Virus record (IMG/VR): IMGVR_UViG_3300027859_000049
Coordinates: 1-33,523 of that record
Strand: one strand, 5' to 3'
Length of the DNA: 33,523 bases
Origin: a virus
Under the pieces are notes generated by a model that ran no database searches, was not told where the DNA came from, and saw only the letters and a program-made list of their open reading frames with translations. Numbering within the stretch: the stretch's first letter is position 1; each line of letters starts with the position of its first letter. The position numbers were made by a program, and so were the translations under genes. Positions 16,153 to 23,166 of this stretch are shown in pieces.

Positions 16153-17369
16153 GAAGAGTACAACGATCTTGGACCGTCAAGCTGACAGGTTATCTTACCT
16201 TGGTAGCCATTCAGTTTATTCTTTGCAATGTTTAAGTATCTTAAAGGGTCTTCATCCTCTCCTTCTACTTGCTGTGTCTTACCTATCAGTATCATTAGAT
16301 CAGCCTCTGCTGCCTTGCCTGTCTTGCTGCCCTCCATCATAGCTTGGTTCAGGTCTGACCTACCCTCTGCTTCTGCTGATAGCTGAGACATCCACACCAC
16401 AGCACAGTCATACTGCTTGGCTATGTTACGTGCATGGATAGCAGCAGCCTTGAGAGTTATGTCTGATCGTTCTGATCTGATGTCTGCAAACTTGTCACCC
16501 ATGTCTAGTATAACTATATCAGGCTTCTCAAACTTAACGACTGACTCAACCCAGTCCATACCCTTACCAGTGCTATCCTTAAACTGTATGTTCTTATTGA
16601 TTGAGTTGTATCTCTTGGCAGCTAATGCTTTGTTAATGTGTACCTCTTTGATAGTCATAAGAGTTGATGCACTTATGTATCGTGCAGCCACACGTGTATA
16701 GGCTTCTTCGTTACACAGTACAATACACTTAGCTCCTTGGTGTGCAAAGCCATCTGCACCTGCTACTATAGAAGCATGGAAGCTAGTCTTTCCAGTATTA
16801 GGACGAGCGCCAACCAAGATAAGATGACCACCACTGATACCCTCCACCCTACGAGCCAAACTGGATATATTAAATGTCCATTTCGATTCAAGTGACGTTG
16901 CATCAAGGACAGTATCAAGACTATGATCATCCCACTCGACACGAAGATTTGGAGTAAAGTCATCTTTGTATTCCTCTAATAGTTTACGTAATGGTTCGAG
17001 GCTACTCTCTGCACCGTTCACAAAGTCAAAGCCTAAGTTAGCTACAAGGTCACCGACATGCTGCTGAAACAACTGAGACAATGTGTCCTCTGCTATCTCA
17101 CCTTTGATAGGTTCAGCTATTTCTATACGCTTGAACAAATCCTCATAGGCTGTGCGTGTAGCGGTGGTCATGCTTGCGTTGATTCGATTGAACACAGCAT
17201 GTAAGTCAGACACAGACAGGTCACCATCATAGGCTTCCATTGCTGTATCAAGTGCTTGCTTTATCTTACGCACATCTTTAGTAAAGATTTTATCAGGACA
17301 ACGTATCCCTTTGTGTTGATCGTAGAACTCTTTATTGAGTAGTGTCTTTAGTAGTGCCAGTTCCATCAT
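16149..17369 (-). CDS. DnaB-type replicative helicase
   Basis: 406-aa RecA-fold hexameric helicase that unwinds DNA ahead of the polymerase using NTP. Walker A is GARPNTGKT (residues 187-195) and Walker B is IVILDMGDKF with Asp289. The H1a-like motif VLCNEEAYTRVAAR (218-231) and WMSQLSAEAEGR (motif H3 region) are present. The N-terminal 150 residues are helical and lack a zinc finger, so unlike T7 gp4 the primase is a separate gene, found two genes upstream. It overlaps an upstream small gene and the polymerase start, indicating translational coupling. The start is ATGATG at 17369 with a GAGGAG site. Confidence 0.92.
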   Translation of the reverse strand: MMELALLKTLLNKEFYDQHKGIRCPDKIFTKDVRKIKQALDTAMEAYDGDLSVSDLHAVFNRINASMTTATRTAYEDLFKRIEIAEPIKGEIAEDTLSQLFQQHVGDLVANLGFDFVNGAESSLEPLRKLLEEYKDDFTPNLRVEWDDHSLDTVLDATSLESKWTFNISSLARRVEGISGGHLILVGARPNTGKTSFHASIVAGADGFAHQGAKCIVLCNEEAYTRVAARYISASTLMTIKEVHINKALAAKRYNSINKNIQFKDSTGKGMDWVESVVKFEKPDIVILDMGDKFADIRSERSDITLKAAAIHARNIAKQYDCAVVWMSQLSAEAEGRSDLNQAMMEGSKTGKAAEADLMILIGKTQQVEGEDEDPLRYLNIAKNKLNGYQGKITCQLDGPRSLYSS

Positions 17370-17610
17370 CTTTGTTTATCTCCTCTCGTTCCATTGATCT
17401 TCTTCGTTCCTCGTCAGTGAAGCTTTTTACTATTGGTACAGATTTGTTTGTATCAAAGTCTACAATTATACCAGTGTTCCACTTGGCGCACTCCTCTTGT
17501 GCATCCTTTAAGTTGTCAAACAGTTTAGGCTTGGGGTAGTTCTCAAACACTGCACCCTCTGGTACATACATGATGTCACCGTCTACGTCAATCACTATTG
17601 CTAATCTCAT
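17332..17610 (-). CDS. Unknown small protein between primase and helicase (92 aa)
   Basis: Overlaps the primase end by 23 bases and the helicase start by 38, with an AAGGAG site seven bases before its ATG. The N-terminal half is beta-rich (RLAIVIDVDGDIMYVPEGAV), and the C-terminus is charged and probably disordered (DEERRRSMEREEINKDDG). No family recognised. Its position suggests a helper of the primase-helicase complex, but this is not shown by sequence. Confidence 0.65.
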   Translation of the reverse strand: MRLAIVIDVDGDIMYVPEGAVFENYPKPKLFDNLKDAQEECAKWNTGIIVDFDTNKSVPIVKSFTDEERRRSMEREEINKDDGTGTTKDTTQ

Positions 17611-18421
17611 TTACTAACTCCTTTAGTTTCTCCATATCTTCATACTCACGATACTTTATATCGTCAATCAAATTCATTGCTGTTGTCTTGCGTCCCGTCC
17701 ACAACTCTATCTCTCTGCGATACTCTACTGTCTTGCCAATAGCGTCAGGATCAAGGGCAATGATTACTTTGTCATACTCTCCTATCTTCTCAAAGTGTTT
17801 AGGGTTCATGCTAGTACCCAGGATAGCCATAGCTGTGATGTATGGCAACTCTTGTGCAGCCACGACAGCAGACACAACGTCCTCAACTATCAGTAAAGTC
17901 TTGCCAATACCTATTGTGTAGTAGTCAGCTTCGCCTGTGTAGCGATACCACTTGGGGTTCTGCTTCTTGCCTACTGCCCTGCCTACAGCGTCAACGATCC
18001 TGCCATCATGCTTGATAGGAAAGACTACACGTTCATCCTTCACATCATACATGGTGTCACCTATTGCTATACCCCATCGTCTTACGTAGCGTTGGTGCTT
18101 GGTGTGTGATGCCTTTGGTGTCACCACATATTCAGGTATCTCCATAGTATCCTTCTCCTTATTTATACTTGTGTAAGCACGTTGTAGTTGTTGTTGTTCT
18201 CTGTATCTGTGTATCTCTGCTGCTGTCATGTCTGTACCATAGATACCACCCACTGTACAGCCTAACTTAAAACAGTTGTACTTTATGTCGCCAAGATTAT
18301 TGGTAGCAGTGAAAGTGTTTCTACCTCTACACTCAGGGCAGTCACCTCTATGACGCTCACCTTCTTTGAGGCCAAGGTCATTGACAAACTGTTTGATGCT
18401 AGTCTTTCTTAGGTACACCAT
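17588..18421 (-). CDS. DNA primase (zinc-binding plus Toprim, T7 gp4 N-terminal type)
   Basis: 277-aa stand-alone primase that makes RNA primers for lagging-strand synthesis. The zinc-binding domain has Cys28, Cys31, Cys50 and Cys55 (GDCPEC and YNCFKLGC). The Toprim domain shows Glu180 in LLIVEDVVSA and the Asp224-x-Asp226 pair in IIALDPDAIGK. This equals the primase half of T7 gp4, whose helicase half is encoded separately here at 16149-17369. The start ATG overlaps the recombinase end by 23 bases and has a GGAGA site. Confidence 0.92.
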   Translation of the reverse strand: MVYLRKTSIKQFVNDLGLKEGERHRGDCPECRGRNTFTATNNLGDIKYNCFKLGCTVGGIYGTDMTAAEIHRYREQQQLQRAYTSINKEKDTMEIPEYVVTPKASHTKHQRYVRRWGIAIGDTMYDVKDERVVFPIKHDGRIVDAVGRAVGKKQNPKWYRYTGEADYYTIGIGKTLLIVEDVVSAVVAAQELPYITAMAILGTSMNPKHFEKIGEYDKVIIALDPDAIGKTVEYRREIELWTGRKTTAMNLIDDIKYREYEDMEKLKELVNEISNSD

Positions 18422-19331
18422 GCTTGTCTCCTCTCGCTGCTAGTGCCTTGCTTGCACCACTAAATGTGTTGACCATGTATGGCTTGACTGAGGCTATGTT
18501 CTTATGTCCAGTTACCTGCATGATACCTGCTAAGTCCTCTCCACCTTCCATCATCTCAGTCACTGCTGTCCTACGTAGATCCATAGCTGTAAGTTCTTTA
18601 GGTAGATTAGCTGCGTCTAGTATGTTATTGATATATAAAGATATTTCCTCTTTGTCGTATGGTGTGTATGCCCCTGCTCTAGGCTTGACTCTTGGTACTA
18701 CGTACTCTTGGAAGCCAAAGTCTTCCTTCTGTTGACGCAGCATCGAACACAAACCCTCAGAGATAGGGAGGTGTACCTCTGCATTACGTTTGCTTTGCAC
18801 TAGATCAATACGACAATCGTTTAACGTTAAACTATCCCATGTAAGTAAACGTATATCTCCTACACGTTGACCCCAATCGTATGCCATATGAACTATGAGT
18901 CCAATGCTGCGCCATCGAAAGTTGCTGTAAGCAGTGTCAAGAAAGAGTGACACTTGTTCACGAGTCCAGTGTACCCTGCGAGGTTCGGATACTTCAGTCT
19001 TTACTAAACTGATTGGATTGTGAATCATAACATCATGTCTCATGGCATGTTTCCACGCAGCGGAAAGGACACTGCGTCTGTAGTTGGCAGTGCGATTGCC
19101 AATCAACAGCCATTGATCATATGCTTGTGTGATGTGTCGAACCTTCAAGTTCTTACAGCGATAACCCCCAAGAGCCTTGCCTTCTACCTGTGTCAGTACA
19201 GTAGCTTGCAAGTGTGTCTCGTAGTCCTTTTGAGAGGAGGACGAAAGCCTACGAAACGCTTCTGAATGCAAGTAAAAGTCTACTATCTGTGTCAGTGTGG
19301 CTGACTGCTTGGGGATATTCTTTGTTACCAT
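18399..19331 (-). CDS. int: Tyrosine recombinase / integrase
   Basis: 310 aa from the ATG at 19331, which has AAGGAG four bases upstream; earlier starts lack this. The N-terminal core-binding part (about 1-115) contains TLTQIVDFYLHSEAFRRL. The catalytic domain has Arg156 (GQRVGDIRLLTW), Lys181 (QSKRNAEVHLP), Arg253 (MDLRRTAVTEM), His276 (QVTGHKNI) and the nucleophile Tyr285 (VKPYMV), with XerD-like spacings. The box II His/Lys (three residues before the second Arg) is Met250 here, an uncommon change. It would catalyse site-specific integration or resolution of multimers. It lies inside the replication operon, just upstream of the primase. No repressor gene, excisionase or attachment site is apparent, so lysogeny is possible but unproven. 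Confidence 0.9.
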   Translation of the reverse strand: MVTKNIPKQSATLTQIVDFYLHSEAFRRLSSSSQKDYETHLQATVLTQVEGKALGGYRCKNLKVRHITQAYDQWLLIGNRTANYRRSVLSAAWKHAMRHDVMIHNPISLVKTEVSEPRRVHWTREQVSLFLDTAYSNFRWRSIGLIVHMAYDWGQRVGDIRLLTWDSLTLNDCRIDLVQSKRNAEVHLPISEGLCSMLRQQKEDFGFQEYVVPRVKPRAGAYTPYDKEEISLYINNILDAANLPKELTAMDLRRTAVTEMMEGGEDLAGIMQVTGHKNIASVKPYMVNTFSGASKALAARGDKHGVPKKD

Positions 19332-19418
19332 TTTCTCCTTACCTTCCAATAGCACCATGATCTACTACAATGCCCTTCGCCTAGCAATGTGTCTAATAGT
19401 CGCACCATGTTAGGCTTT

Positions 19419-19598
19419 TTATTTCTCTTCCAGTCCCAGTTTCTTGCGGAGAAAGTTTGATTTAGTCTTCCTCCTAGTAACACGTTTGTTAGTACGCTCA
19501 GTGCTGTCATCACTCTTAGTAGGTATGTTACCAACCCAGTGAGTGACATCATCGAAAGGCGTGTTAGGATTCTCACCATCCTCAGTCTCCTCTTGCAT
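19419..19598 (-). CDS. Small hydrophilic protein (59 aa)
   Basis: The ATG overlaps the end of the tiny membrane-protein gene upstream and is preceded by no strong site, so coupling is likely. The sequence is acidic at the N-terminus (MQEETEDGENPNTPFDDVTH), then WVGNIPTK, and very basic at the C-terminus (RTNKRVTRRKTKSNFLRKK). A longer frame (19325-19609) runs over the same bases but has an implausible Leu/Met/Thr-rich composition and was rejected. A basic tail suggests nucleic acid binding; the function is unknown. Confidence 0.5.
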   Translation of the reverse strand: MQEETEDGENPNTPFDDVTHWVGNIPTKSDDSTERTNKRVTRRKTKSNFLRKKLGLEEK

Positions 19599-19683
19599 GT
19601 ACTATCCACCTATAAATAAAGAATGCAAAGTACACAACGACTGTTGCTATTGGTAGTGAGTGCATTAAAAGTTCGGATACCAT
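19582..19683 (-). CDS. Tiny single-TM protein (33 aa)
   Basis: Starts within the end of the previous small gene and ends overlapping the next. Residues 9-25 (SLPIATVVVYFAFFIYRW) form one transmembrane helix, followed by basic VHARGD. The ribosome binding site AAAGGAATAAC before its ATG is acceptable. Probably a small inner-membrane early protein; function unknown. Confidence 0.5.
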   Translation of the reverse strand: MVSELLMHSLPIATVVVYFAFFIYRWIVHARGD

Positions 19684-19838
19684 GTTATTCCTTTCTCTTC
19701 ATCATCTTTTAGTTCTTTCAAGTACTCACCTTCTAGTAGTGCTTTCTCGAAGTCACCTTCCCATTCGTAGTCATCTTTCCTACGTTGTGTTTGTTTAATG
19801 AGTTGGTGTATAGGTAATACTTTAGCTTCAACTTTCAT
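19665..19838 (-). CDS. Small acidic protein (57 aa)
   Basis: ATG at 19838 behind AAGGAAGAGAATAC, overlapping the previous stop by 11 bases. The protein is charged and helical: a basic stretch (LIKQTQRRKDDYEWEGD) and then an acidic one (ALLEGEYLKELKDDEEKG). No family is recognised. It is one member of the coupled chain of small early genes between 19.4 and 24.1 kb. Confidence 0.55.
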   Translation of the reverse strand: MKVEAKVLPIHQLIKQTQRRKDDYEWEGDFEKALLEGEYLKELKDDEEKGITWYPNF

Positions 19839-19989
19839 GTATTCTCTTCCTTAAAACAAACGTACAACCTTTGTACTCTATTAAGTTTTTATATTTCTCT
19901 AGCCCCAATTCTGCTAGTCTTTTTGTTTTGTATGGGTGGTATGCAAAACCAAACCCATTGCTATTATGTATCCATACTTCGTAATTCAT
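19828..19989 (-). CDS. Small basic protein (53 aa)
   Basis: The ATG overlaps the preceding stop (TAATG). The sequence begins NYEVWIHNSNGFGFAYHP and continues KTKRLAELGLEKYKN, with a basic end FVLRKRIHES. This looks like a small alpha/beta domain with high Lys/Tyr content. Not recognised. Junction geometry on both sides supports a real gene. Confidence 0.55.
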   Translation of the reverse strand: MNYEVWIHNSNGFGFAYHPYKTKRLAELGLEKYKNLIEYKGCTFVLRKRIHES

Positions 19990-20258
19990 TAGCATAATCC
20001 TTTCGTGCCATAAGTTTTACTCGATGCCCAACAAACGTCAAGCGGTTTTATTCTACCGTTAGGCAATGCCATGCCTGGGTATCGGTAGTGTGGGTTCTCT
20101 TTCAAGAACTGTCGTAGCTCTTCCACTTCCATCTTGCGTTGGACGTGCTGTAGCTGTTGGACACACGCTGCCCTACCTGTCCAGTGTTCATGCTTGGACA
20201 TGCAATACTTGTGTATCTGATTAGGTTCTTCAACCATTGCTAGTAGTAGTTCTATCAT
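19989..20258 (-). CDS. Unknown small protein with Cys and His (89 aa)
   Basis: ATG 20258 with GGAG seven bases upstream, inside the end of the preceding gene. Helical N-terminus (MIELLLAMVEEPNQIHKYC), then SKHEHWTGRAACVQQLQHVQ, QFLKENPHYRYPGMALPNGR and a C-terminal VCWASSKTYGTKGLC. Four Cys and several His could bind zinc, but the spacing fits no standard finger. Early-gene context; function unknown. Confidence 0.6.
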   Translation of the reverse strand: MIELLLAMVEEPNQIHKYCMSKHEHWTGRAACVQQLQHVQRKMEVEELRQFLKENPHYRYPGMALPNGRIKPLDVCWASSKTYGTKGLC

Positions 20259-20559
20259 TAGCTAACTCCAATCCTTTCCTTAGCATTTCTTTTGCATCCT
20301 CATACTGTCCTCTGCACATACAGTCGTGGCTCCATCGTATCCAAGACATTGCACTTTTGTTTGAGGTATCAATCTCTCCTGTGATAGTGCCTTGCTTATC
20401 GTTACTAGTATAGGAGCCAACCTGATTGAGGTTAAGGAACTTCAATAGGTTAGGCTTGTCAGTTGGTACATCGACAGTACTGTAAGTCTTGCCGCACATC
20501 TTACGTGCGTCAGCTTGTGTACCTGCCCATACACCCTCAGAGTTTTTGTATAGTTTCAC
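20230..20559 (-). CDS. Unknown early protein, GTG start (109 aa)
   Basis: GTG at 20559 with GAGAGGAAG upstream, overlapping the previous gene by 23 bases. It begins KLYKNSEGVWAGTQADARKM, which resembles a short beta-hairpin followed by a helix as in host-takeover mini-domains, and has KSAMSWIRWSHDCMCRGQYE near the C-terminus followed by a helix. No family is recognised. It overlaps the following gene by 29 bases. Confidence 0.6.
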   Translation of the reverse strand: MKLYKNSEGVWAGTQADARKMCGKTYSTVDVPTDKPNLLKFLNLNQVGSYTSNDKQGTITGEIDTSNKSAMSWIRWSHDCMCRGQYEDAKEMLRKGLELANDRTTTSNG

Positions 20560-20764
20560 GTTTCTTCCTCTCTTGATCAGTGATACAGTACACGCCTGTC
20601 ACTGGGTTGTTGAATCCAACTTCAGCAATTACTTCTATTGCTATCTCCTCTACATTATTGTAGTTGGTAACCCATAGCACACATGCATCCTCTGTGTCAA
20701 ACAGTTTATGATCTATGGTAAAAGGATTACCGTGTGTCAGTGCTACTAGTATTAGCCACTTCAT
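20537..20764 (-). CDS. Small N-terminally hydrophobic two-Cys protein (75 aa)
   Basis: Starts KWLILVALTHGNPF, a short hydrophobic leader, with AGGAG before the ATG. It then has FDTEDACVLW (Cys28) and VTGVYC (Cys60). This plan is shared with the proteins at 8081-8278 and 31701-31907. A periplasmic or membrane-attached protein with a disulphide is inferred; exclusion of competing phages is one possible role for such early proteins. It overlaps both neighbours. Confidence 0.58.
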   Translation of the reverse strand: MKWLILVALTHGNPFTIDHKLFDTEDACVLWVTNYNNVEEIAIEVIAEVGFNNPVTGVYCITDQERKKRETIQKL

Positions 20765-21011
20765 AGTGCCACTCCTCTCCTATCTTGTCACGCCATTTGC
20801 CCTTGGTTGGGTGTATCTGTCTAGGCCAACTGTCCTTGTTCCTACCTGCATGTACCATTTCTTTAGCCCATGAGTAGGAGATACGATAATACCTAGACGC
20901 AGCAGCTACGCTGTCAAAGTCCTTGCCAAACAGTCGGCATCGTATCTGTTTCTGTTTGATAGTTGGTTCCCACTTGATGCGTTGATGTGGGTTAACGTTT
21001 TGTGGTTGCAT
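20727..21011 (-). CDS. Unknown basic protein, possible DNA-binding (94 aa)
   Basis: The start overlaps the previous stop (TAATG) with a GGAGAG site. It is strongly basic. RCRLFGKDFDSVAAASRYYR followed by ISYSWAKEMVHAGRN reads like a helix-turn-helix of the kind found in homing-endonuclease-associated (NUMOD-like) modules, where a strand carrying F-x-S is followed by AA..Y.IS...... That similarity suggests DNA binding. No nuclease domain is attached. Moderate evidence only. Confidence 0.6.
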   Translation of the reverse strand: MQPQNVNPHQRIKWEPTIKQKQIRCRLFGKDFDSVAAASRYYRISYSWAKEMVHAGRNKDSWPRQIHPTKGKWRDKIGEEWHYEVANTSSTDTR

Positions 21012-21208
21012 TAGTATCTCTCCTCTAGTGTTGCACCATATACATTTACTTTGTACTTGTCTATCTTTCTGCCAGTCCAGTCGTTTAAGTGTTCATCTAA
21101 CATTAGTACTTCATCACTGACTCCAAAGGTTTGCTTGGATGATACCTCTTTGAATAGTTCAACTACTATCTCTCGTATCATCTGCTTAGTTGTCTCATTG
21201 ATGTGCAT
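21011..21208 (-). CDS. Unknown small protein (65 aa)
   Basis: ATG at 21208 with GGGAGGAAGCTA upstream, a strong ribosome binding site, overlapping the end of the coiled-coil gene. Helical first half (TTKQMIREIVVELFKEVSSK), then VLMLDEHLNDWTGRKIDKYK and a beta-like end VNVYGATLEERY. No family recognised. Confidence 0.58.
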   Translation of the reverse strand: MHINETTKQMIREIVVELFKEVSSKQTFGVSDEVLMLDEHLNDWTGRKIDKYKVNVYGATLEERY

Positions 21209-21473
21209 TAGCTTCCTCCCTTATGTCTATCAACCTTGATATGTCATCCATAGCATTAGACAAACTTTGTGTCAAATTTTTATTGTGTATCTGTGCTGCG
21301 TCTAGTTTGTCACGCATGTCACCCCAGTCCTGAATGACTGAGGCTATCCTATTATGTGCAGCATTAAGTTGTGCTTGTAAGTCTCTGATATTCTTACGAT
21401 ATATCTCTATCTCATCAGCCTGAGCAAGCAGTAGCTTTCTATTTTTCTCTGCTTCCATTTCATCAGGTAACAT
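21195..21473 (-). CDS. Coiled-coil protein (92 aa)
   Basis: Almost wholly a heptad-rich helix from about residue 5 to 85, for example LLLAQADEIEIYRKNIRDLQ and DKLDAAQIHNKNLTQSLSNA, with no Pro or Cys after residue 3. It would form a dimeric rod or bind a host helix. It starts within the end of the previous small gene. Function unknown. Confidence 0.6.
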   Translation of the reverse strand: MLPDEMEAEKNRKLLLAQADEIEIYRKNIRDLQAQLNAAHNRIASVIQDWGDMRDKLDAAQIHNKNLTQSLSNAMDDISRLIDIREEANAHQ

Positions 21474-21708
21474 CTTTGTTCTCCCTATATTGCCAATGGT
21501 TAACGTGATAAGACATGTATTCCCAGTCCATACGATCTAGTGCATTGGCTAGTAGATCATGCGTAAAACCCTGCGTCACTATCATGTAAGGCTCACAGTG
21601 TTCCTTGACTAGCATCTCTATGTACGTGGGTGACAGGTCAACACCATCTGCTATACGTTCATCAAACATAGACTTGAATGATGCTATGCATATCTGTTCA
21701 ATGTTCAT
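21463..21708 (-). CDS. Unknown small protein (81 aa)
   Basis: I place the start at the ATG at 21708, which overlaps the upstream stop (ATGA) with GGAGG at good spacing; an ATG at 21714 leaves no room for a ribosome binding site. Helical N-terminus (NIEQICIASFKSMFDERIAD), then SPTYIEMLVKEHCEPYMIV and a Tyr/Trp-rich end (WEYMSYHVNHWQYREN). Not recognised. Confidence 0.58.
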   Translation of the reverse strand: MNIEQICIASFKSMFDERIADGVDLSPTYIEMLVKEHCEPYMIVTQGFTHDLLANALDRMDWEYMSYHVNHWQYRENKDVT

Positions 21709-21893
21709 TCCCATTCCTCCACGTTAAAGTCTACACTCTCGATGTAGTCACCATCGTATTCTTTCCAGTGCAGATTACCTGAGTTCTTTCGAGCAAGTTG
21801 TTCTGCTTCATCCTCATTATCTGCTAACACTTCTGCTACTCTAGTCACCATGTAGCTACGTGATACGTTCCAAAGTTTTTTCTCTGTCATCAT
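21705..21893 (-). CDS. Unknown small acidic protein (62 aa)
   Basis: AGGAGG stands just ahead of an ATGATG start; the second ATG (21890) has the better spacing. The core SYMVTRVAEVLADNEDEAEQ resembles the beta-alpha unit of small domains in which a strand is followed by a helix with EDEAEQLAR. The tail is very acidic (YDGDYIESVDFNVEEWE). A negatively charged small early protein could mimic DNA, but that is speculation. Confidence 0.58.
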   Translation of the reverse strand: MMTEKKLWNVSRSYMVTRVAEVLADNEDEAEQLARKNSGNLHWKEYDGDYIESVDFNVEEWE

Positions 21894-21899
21894 GTCCTC

Positions 21900-22094
21900 C
21901 TATGGCCTTAGTATGTCATAGTTATATCCTGCGTCAAGTGCCATCCAAAAGTTTTCGTAGTGGTGTTGCCAATCTGCATCATATGTTCGTTCACCTACCT
22001 CTTGGTCAGCCAGTAGTGCAGCCCAATGATCAAGGCTGTCCTCATGGTCAAGGTTTAGTTCATCTTGTACTGCGTATTGATAGTCAATGTTCAT
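21900..22094 (-). CDS. Unknown small acidic protein (64 aa)
   Basis: TAATG overlap with the gene upstream. It is very acidic and rich in aromatics: NIDYQYAVQDELNLDHEDSL, HWAALLADQEVGERTYDADW, FWMALDAGYNYDILRP. The charge and small size are typical of early inhibitors that bind host proteins, including DNA mimics, but no family is identified. Confidence 0.58.
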   Translation of the reverse strand: MNIDYQYAVQDELNLDHEDSLDHWAALLADQEVGERTYDADWQHHYENFWMALDAGYNYDILRP

Positions 22095-22501
22095 TAGTCC
22101 ATCCTTACTACTGAGTAATCACCATCAGCCGTTGGTATAGCTACGATACCATAGGGATATATGTATGCTAGTCTTTGTTGACCATCAACCTCTAGCTTGA
22201 TAATAAAATAGGCTGATAGGTCATCGTCACCCTCGTATACGTAGCCACCAAAGACATCTACCGCACCTTTCATCTTATGGGGTGAAGTACCTGCACTCTT
22301 TTGATATTCGATAGTCATAAACTCTTGCAGAGTTAGCCCATCATCATCCCATTCATGTTGATCTATCCATATGGTGAACCAGTATATCAACAAAGAGTTT
22401 CCTTGTATTAATGCTGCCCAGGTTTCATCATCAAAGAAGTGGTCTGGGTTTTTAAACACTCTAGCTCTTGAGCTATCTTTTCCTATAAAGTCTTTCATCA
22501 T
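22094..22501 (-). CDS. Unknown early protein (135 aa)
   Basis: Starts at ATGATG overlapping the preceding stop. Features are a helical aromatic centre (WAALIQGNSLLIYWFTIWID, residues about 28-47), which may be partly membrane-associated or a hydrophobic core, and a beta-rich C-terminus (FIIKLEVDGQQRLAYIYPYG). Acidic overall. No family recognised; it is among the larger unknowns of the early block. Confidence 0.6.
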   Translation of the reverse strand: MMKDFIGKDSSRARVFKNPDHFFDDETWAALIQGNSLLIYWFTIWIDQHEWDDDGLTLQEFMTIEYQKSAGTSPHKMKGAVDVFGGYVYEGDDDLSAYFIIKLEVDGQQRLAYIYPYGIVAIPTADGDYSVVRMD

Positions 22502-22749
22502 TTGTTCCTAACTTGTTTGGCTAAGTCTAGCCTAGTCTCAAAGTATTCTAGTTCCTTGTCTTGGAAGTCAACAAGCCACCATCTTAAAAGTTCAGCAGCC
22601 TTGATGCTATCCACGTTGCGCTTATGGAATGACATTGTTAAGTAAGTCAAAGCTTCCTCGACTGCCATGCTTGTAGGCATACCCACTTCTAAGTTGAGCC
22701 TCTTTGACAAGGCTCTAACTTTCATATTGTTTTTTACATCAAAAGACAT
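22498..22749 (-). CDS. Unknown small helical protein (83 aa)
   Basis: I take the ATG at 22749, just after the previous stop, rather than an in-frame ATG 84 bases earlier that lies inside the upstream gene. The protein starts SFDVKNNMKVRALSKRLN and continues MPTSMAVEEALTYLTMSFHK, which has the feel of a short ribbon or helix DNA-binding protein with paired helices. It ends LDLAKQVRNK. No family assigned. Confidence 0.55.
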   Translation of the reverse strand: MSFDVKNNMKVRALSKRLNLEVGMPTSMAVEEALTYLTMSFHKRNVDSIKAAELLRWWLVDFQDKELEYFETRLDLAKQVRNK

Positions 22750-22753
22750 GGTG

Positions 22754-22972
22754 CTATCCTGCAAAGTGGCAAAGCTTGCGCTTGGTTGCGACTTGTTCAG
22801 TATACACTGTAGTCTTGCCAATGTGATAGGCATTCATGCAGTCACCCTTGGTAAACTTGATACCGTTAGACTGTAGCTTACGCCTACGCACGATACCTTT
22901 CTTGCCAAAGAAGTTGAAACGAAAACCTTTTGTTCCGTCATTGAGTGGTTTAGTTGCTAGTATTACAAACAT
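22754..22972 (-). CDS. Small basic protein (72 aa)
   Basis: AGGAGATAAAC precedes the ATG, only two bases after the previous stop. The sequence is rich in Lys, Arg, Phe and Gly: RFNFFGKKGIVRRRKLQ, then KFTKGDCMNAYHIGKTTVYT. The high positive charge and strand-like pattern suggest nucleic acid binding. Not recognised. Confidence 0.58.
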   Translation of the reverse strand: MFVILATKPLNDGTKGFRFNFFGKKGIVRRRKLQSNGIKFTKGDCMNAYHIGKTTVYTEQVATKRKLCHFAG

Positions 22973-22974
22973 GT

Positions 22975-23166
22975 TTATCTCCTCTCTGTTTGTAGTTGGG
23001 TTAATACTTCTATATGTTTTTCTGCTTCTGTAAGATCCTTATACAAAGTCTTAGCTTGCCCGTCAACAAATAATCTATACTTGTAGTCGCTGCCCTTTCG
23101 GATAGGTAAAGTTCTAACTTGATAGACTTTAGTTGATGTTATCCTTTTCTCTAATACAGTTTTCAT
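22975..23166 (-). CDS. Small basic protein (63 aa)
   Basis: Start placed at the ATG at 23166, which overlaps the preceding stop (ATGA). Basic and beta-like at first (RITSTKVYQVRTLPIRKG, YKYRLFVDGQAK), then a C-terminal helix (TEAEKHIEVLTQLQ). It could be a small RNA- or DNA-binding domain of double-strand-binding-like shape; not established. Confidence 0.57.
   Translation of the reverse strand: MKTVLEKRITSTKVYQVRTLPIRKGSDYKYRLFVDGQAKTLYKDLTEAEKHIEVLTQLQTERR

Noticed and set aside
18915-18950. Minus-strand TTGACAC within the integrase gene as a dyad promoter
   Set aside because: No GTGT or -10-like box 12-16 bases further on; a chance match.
19325-19609. 94-codon frame overlapping the 59-aa gene at 19419-19598
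   Set aside because: Unlikely composition (many Leu, Met, Thr in runs) and poor fit to junctions; the hydrophilic 59-aa frame fits the coupled chain. Its last 27 codons (19325-19408) could be a mini-gene, but there is no support.
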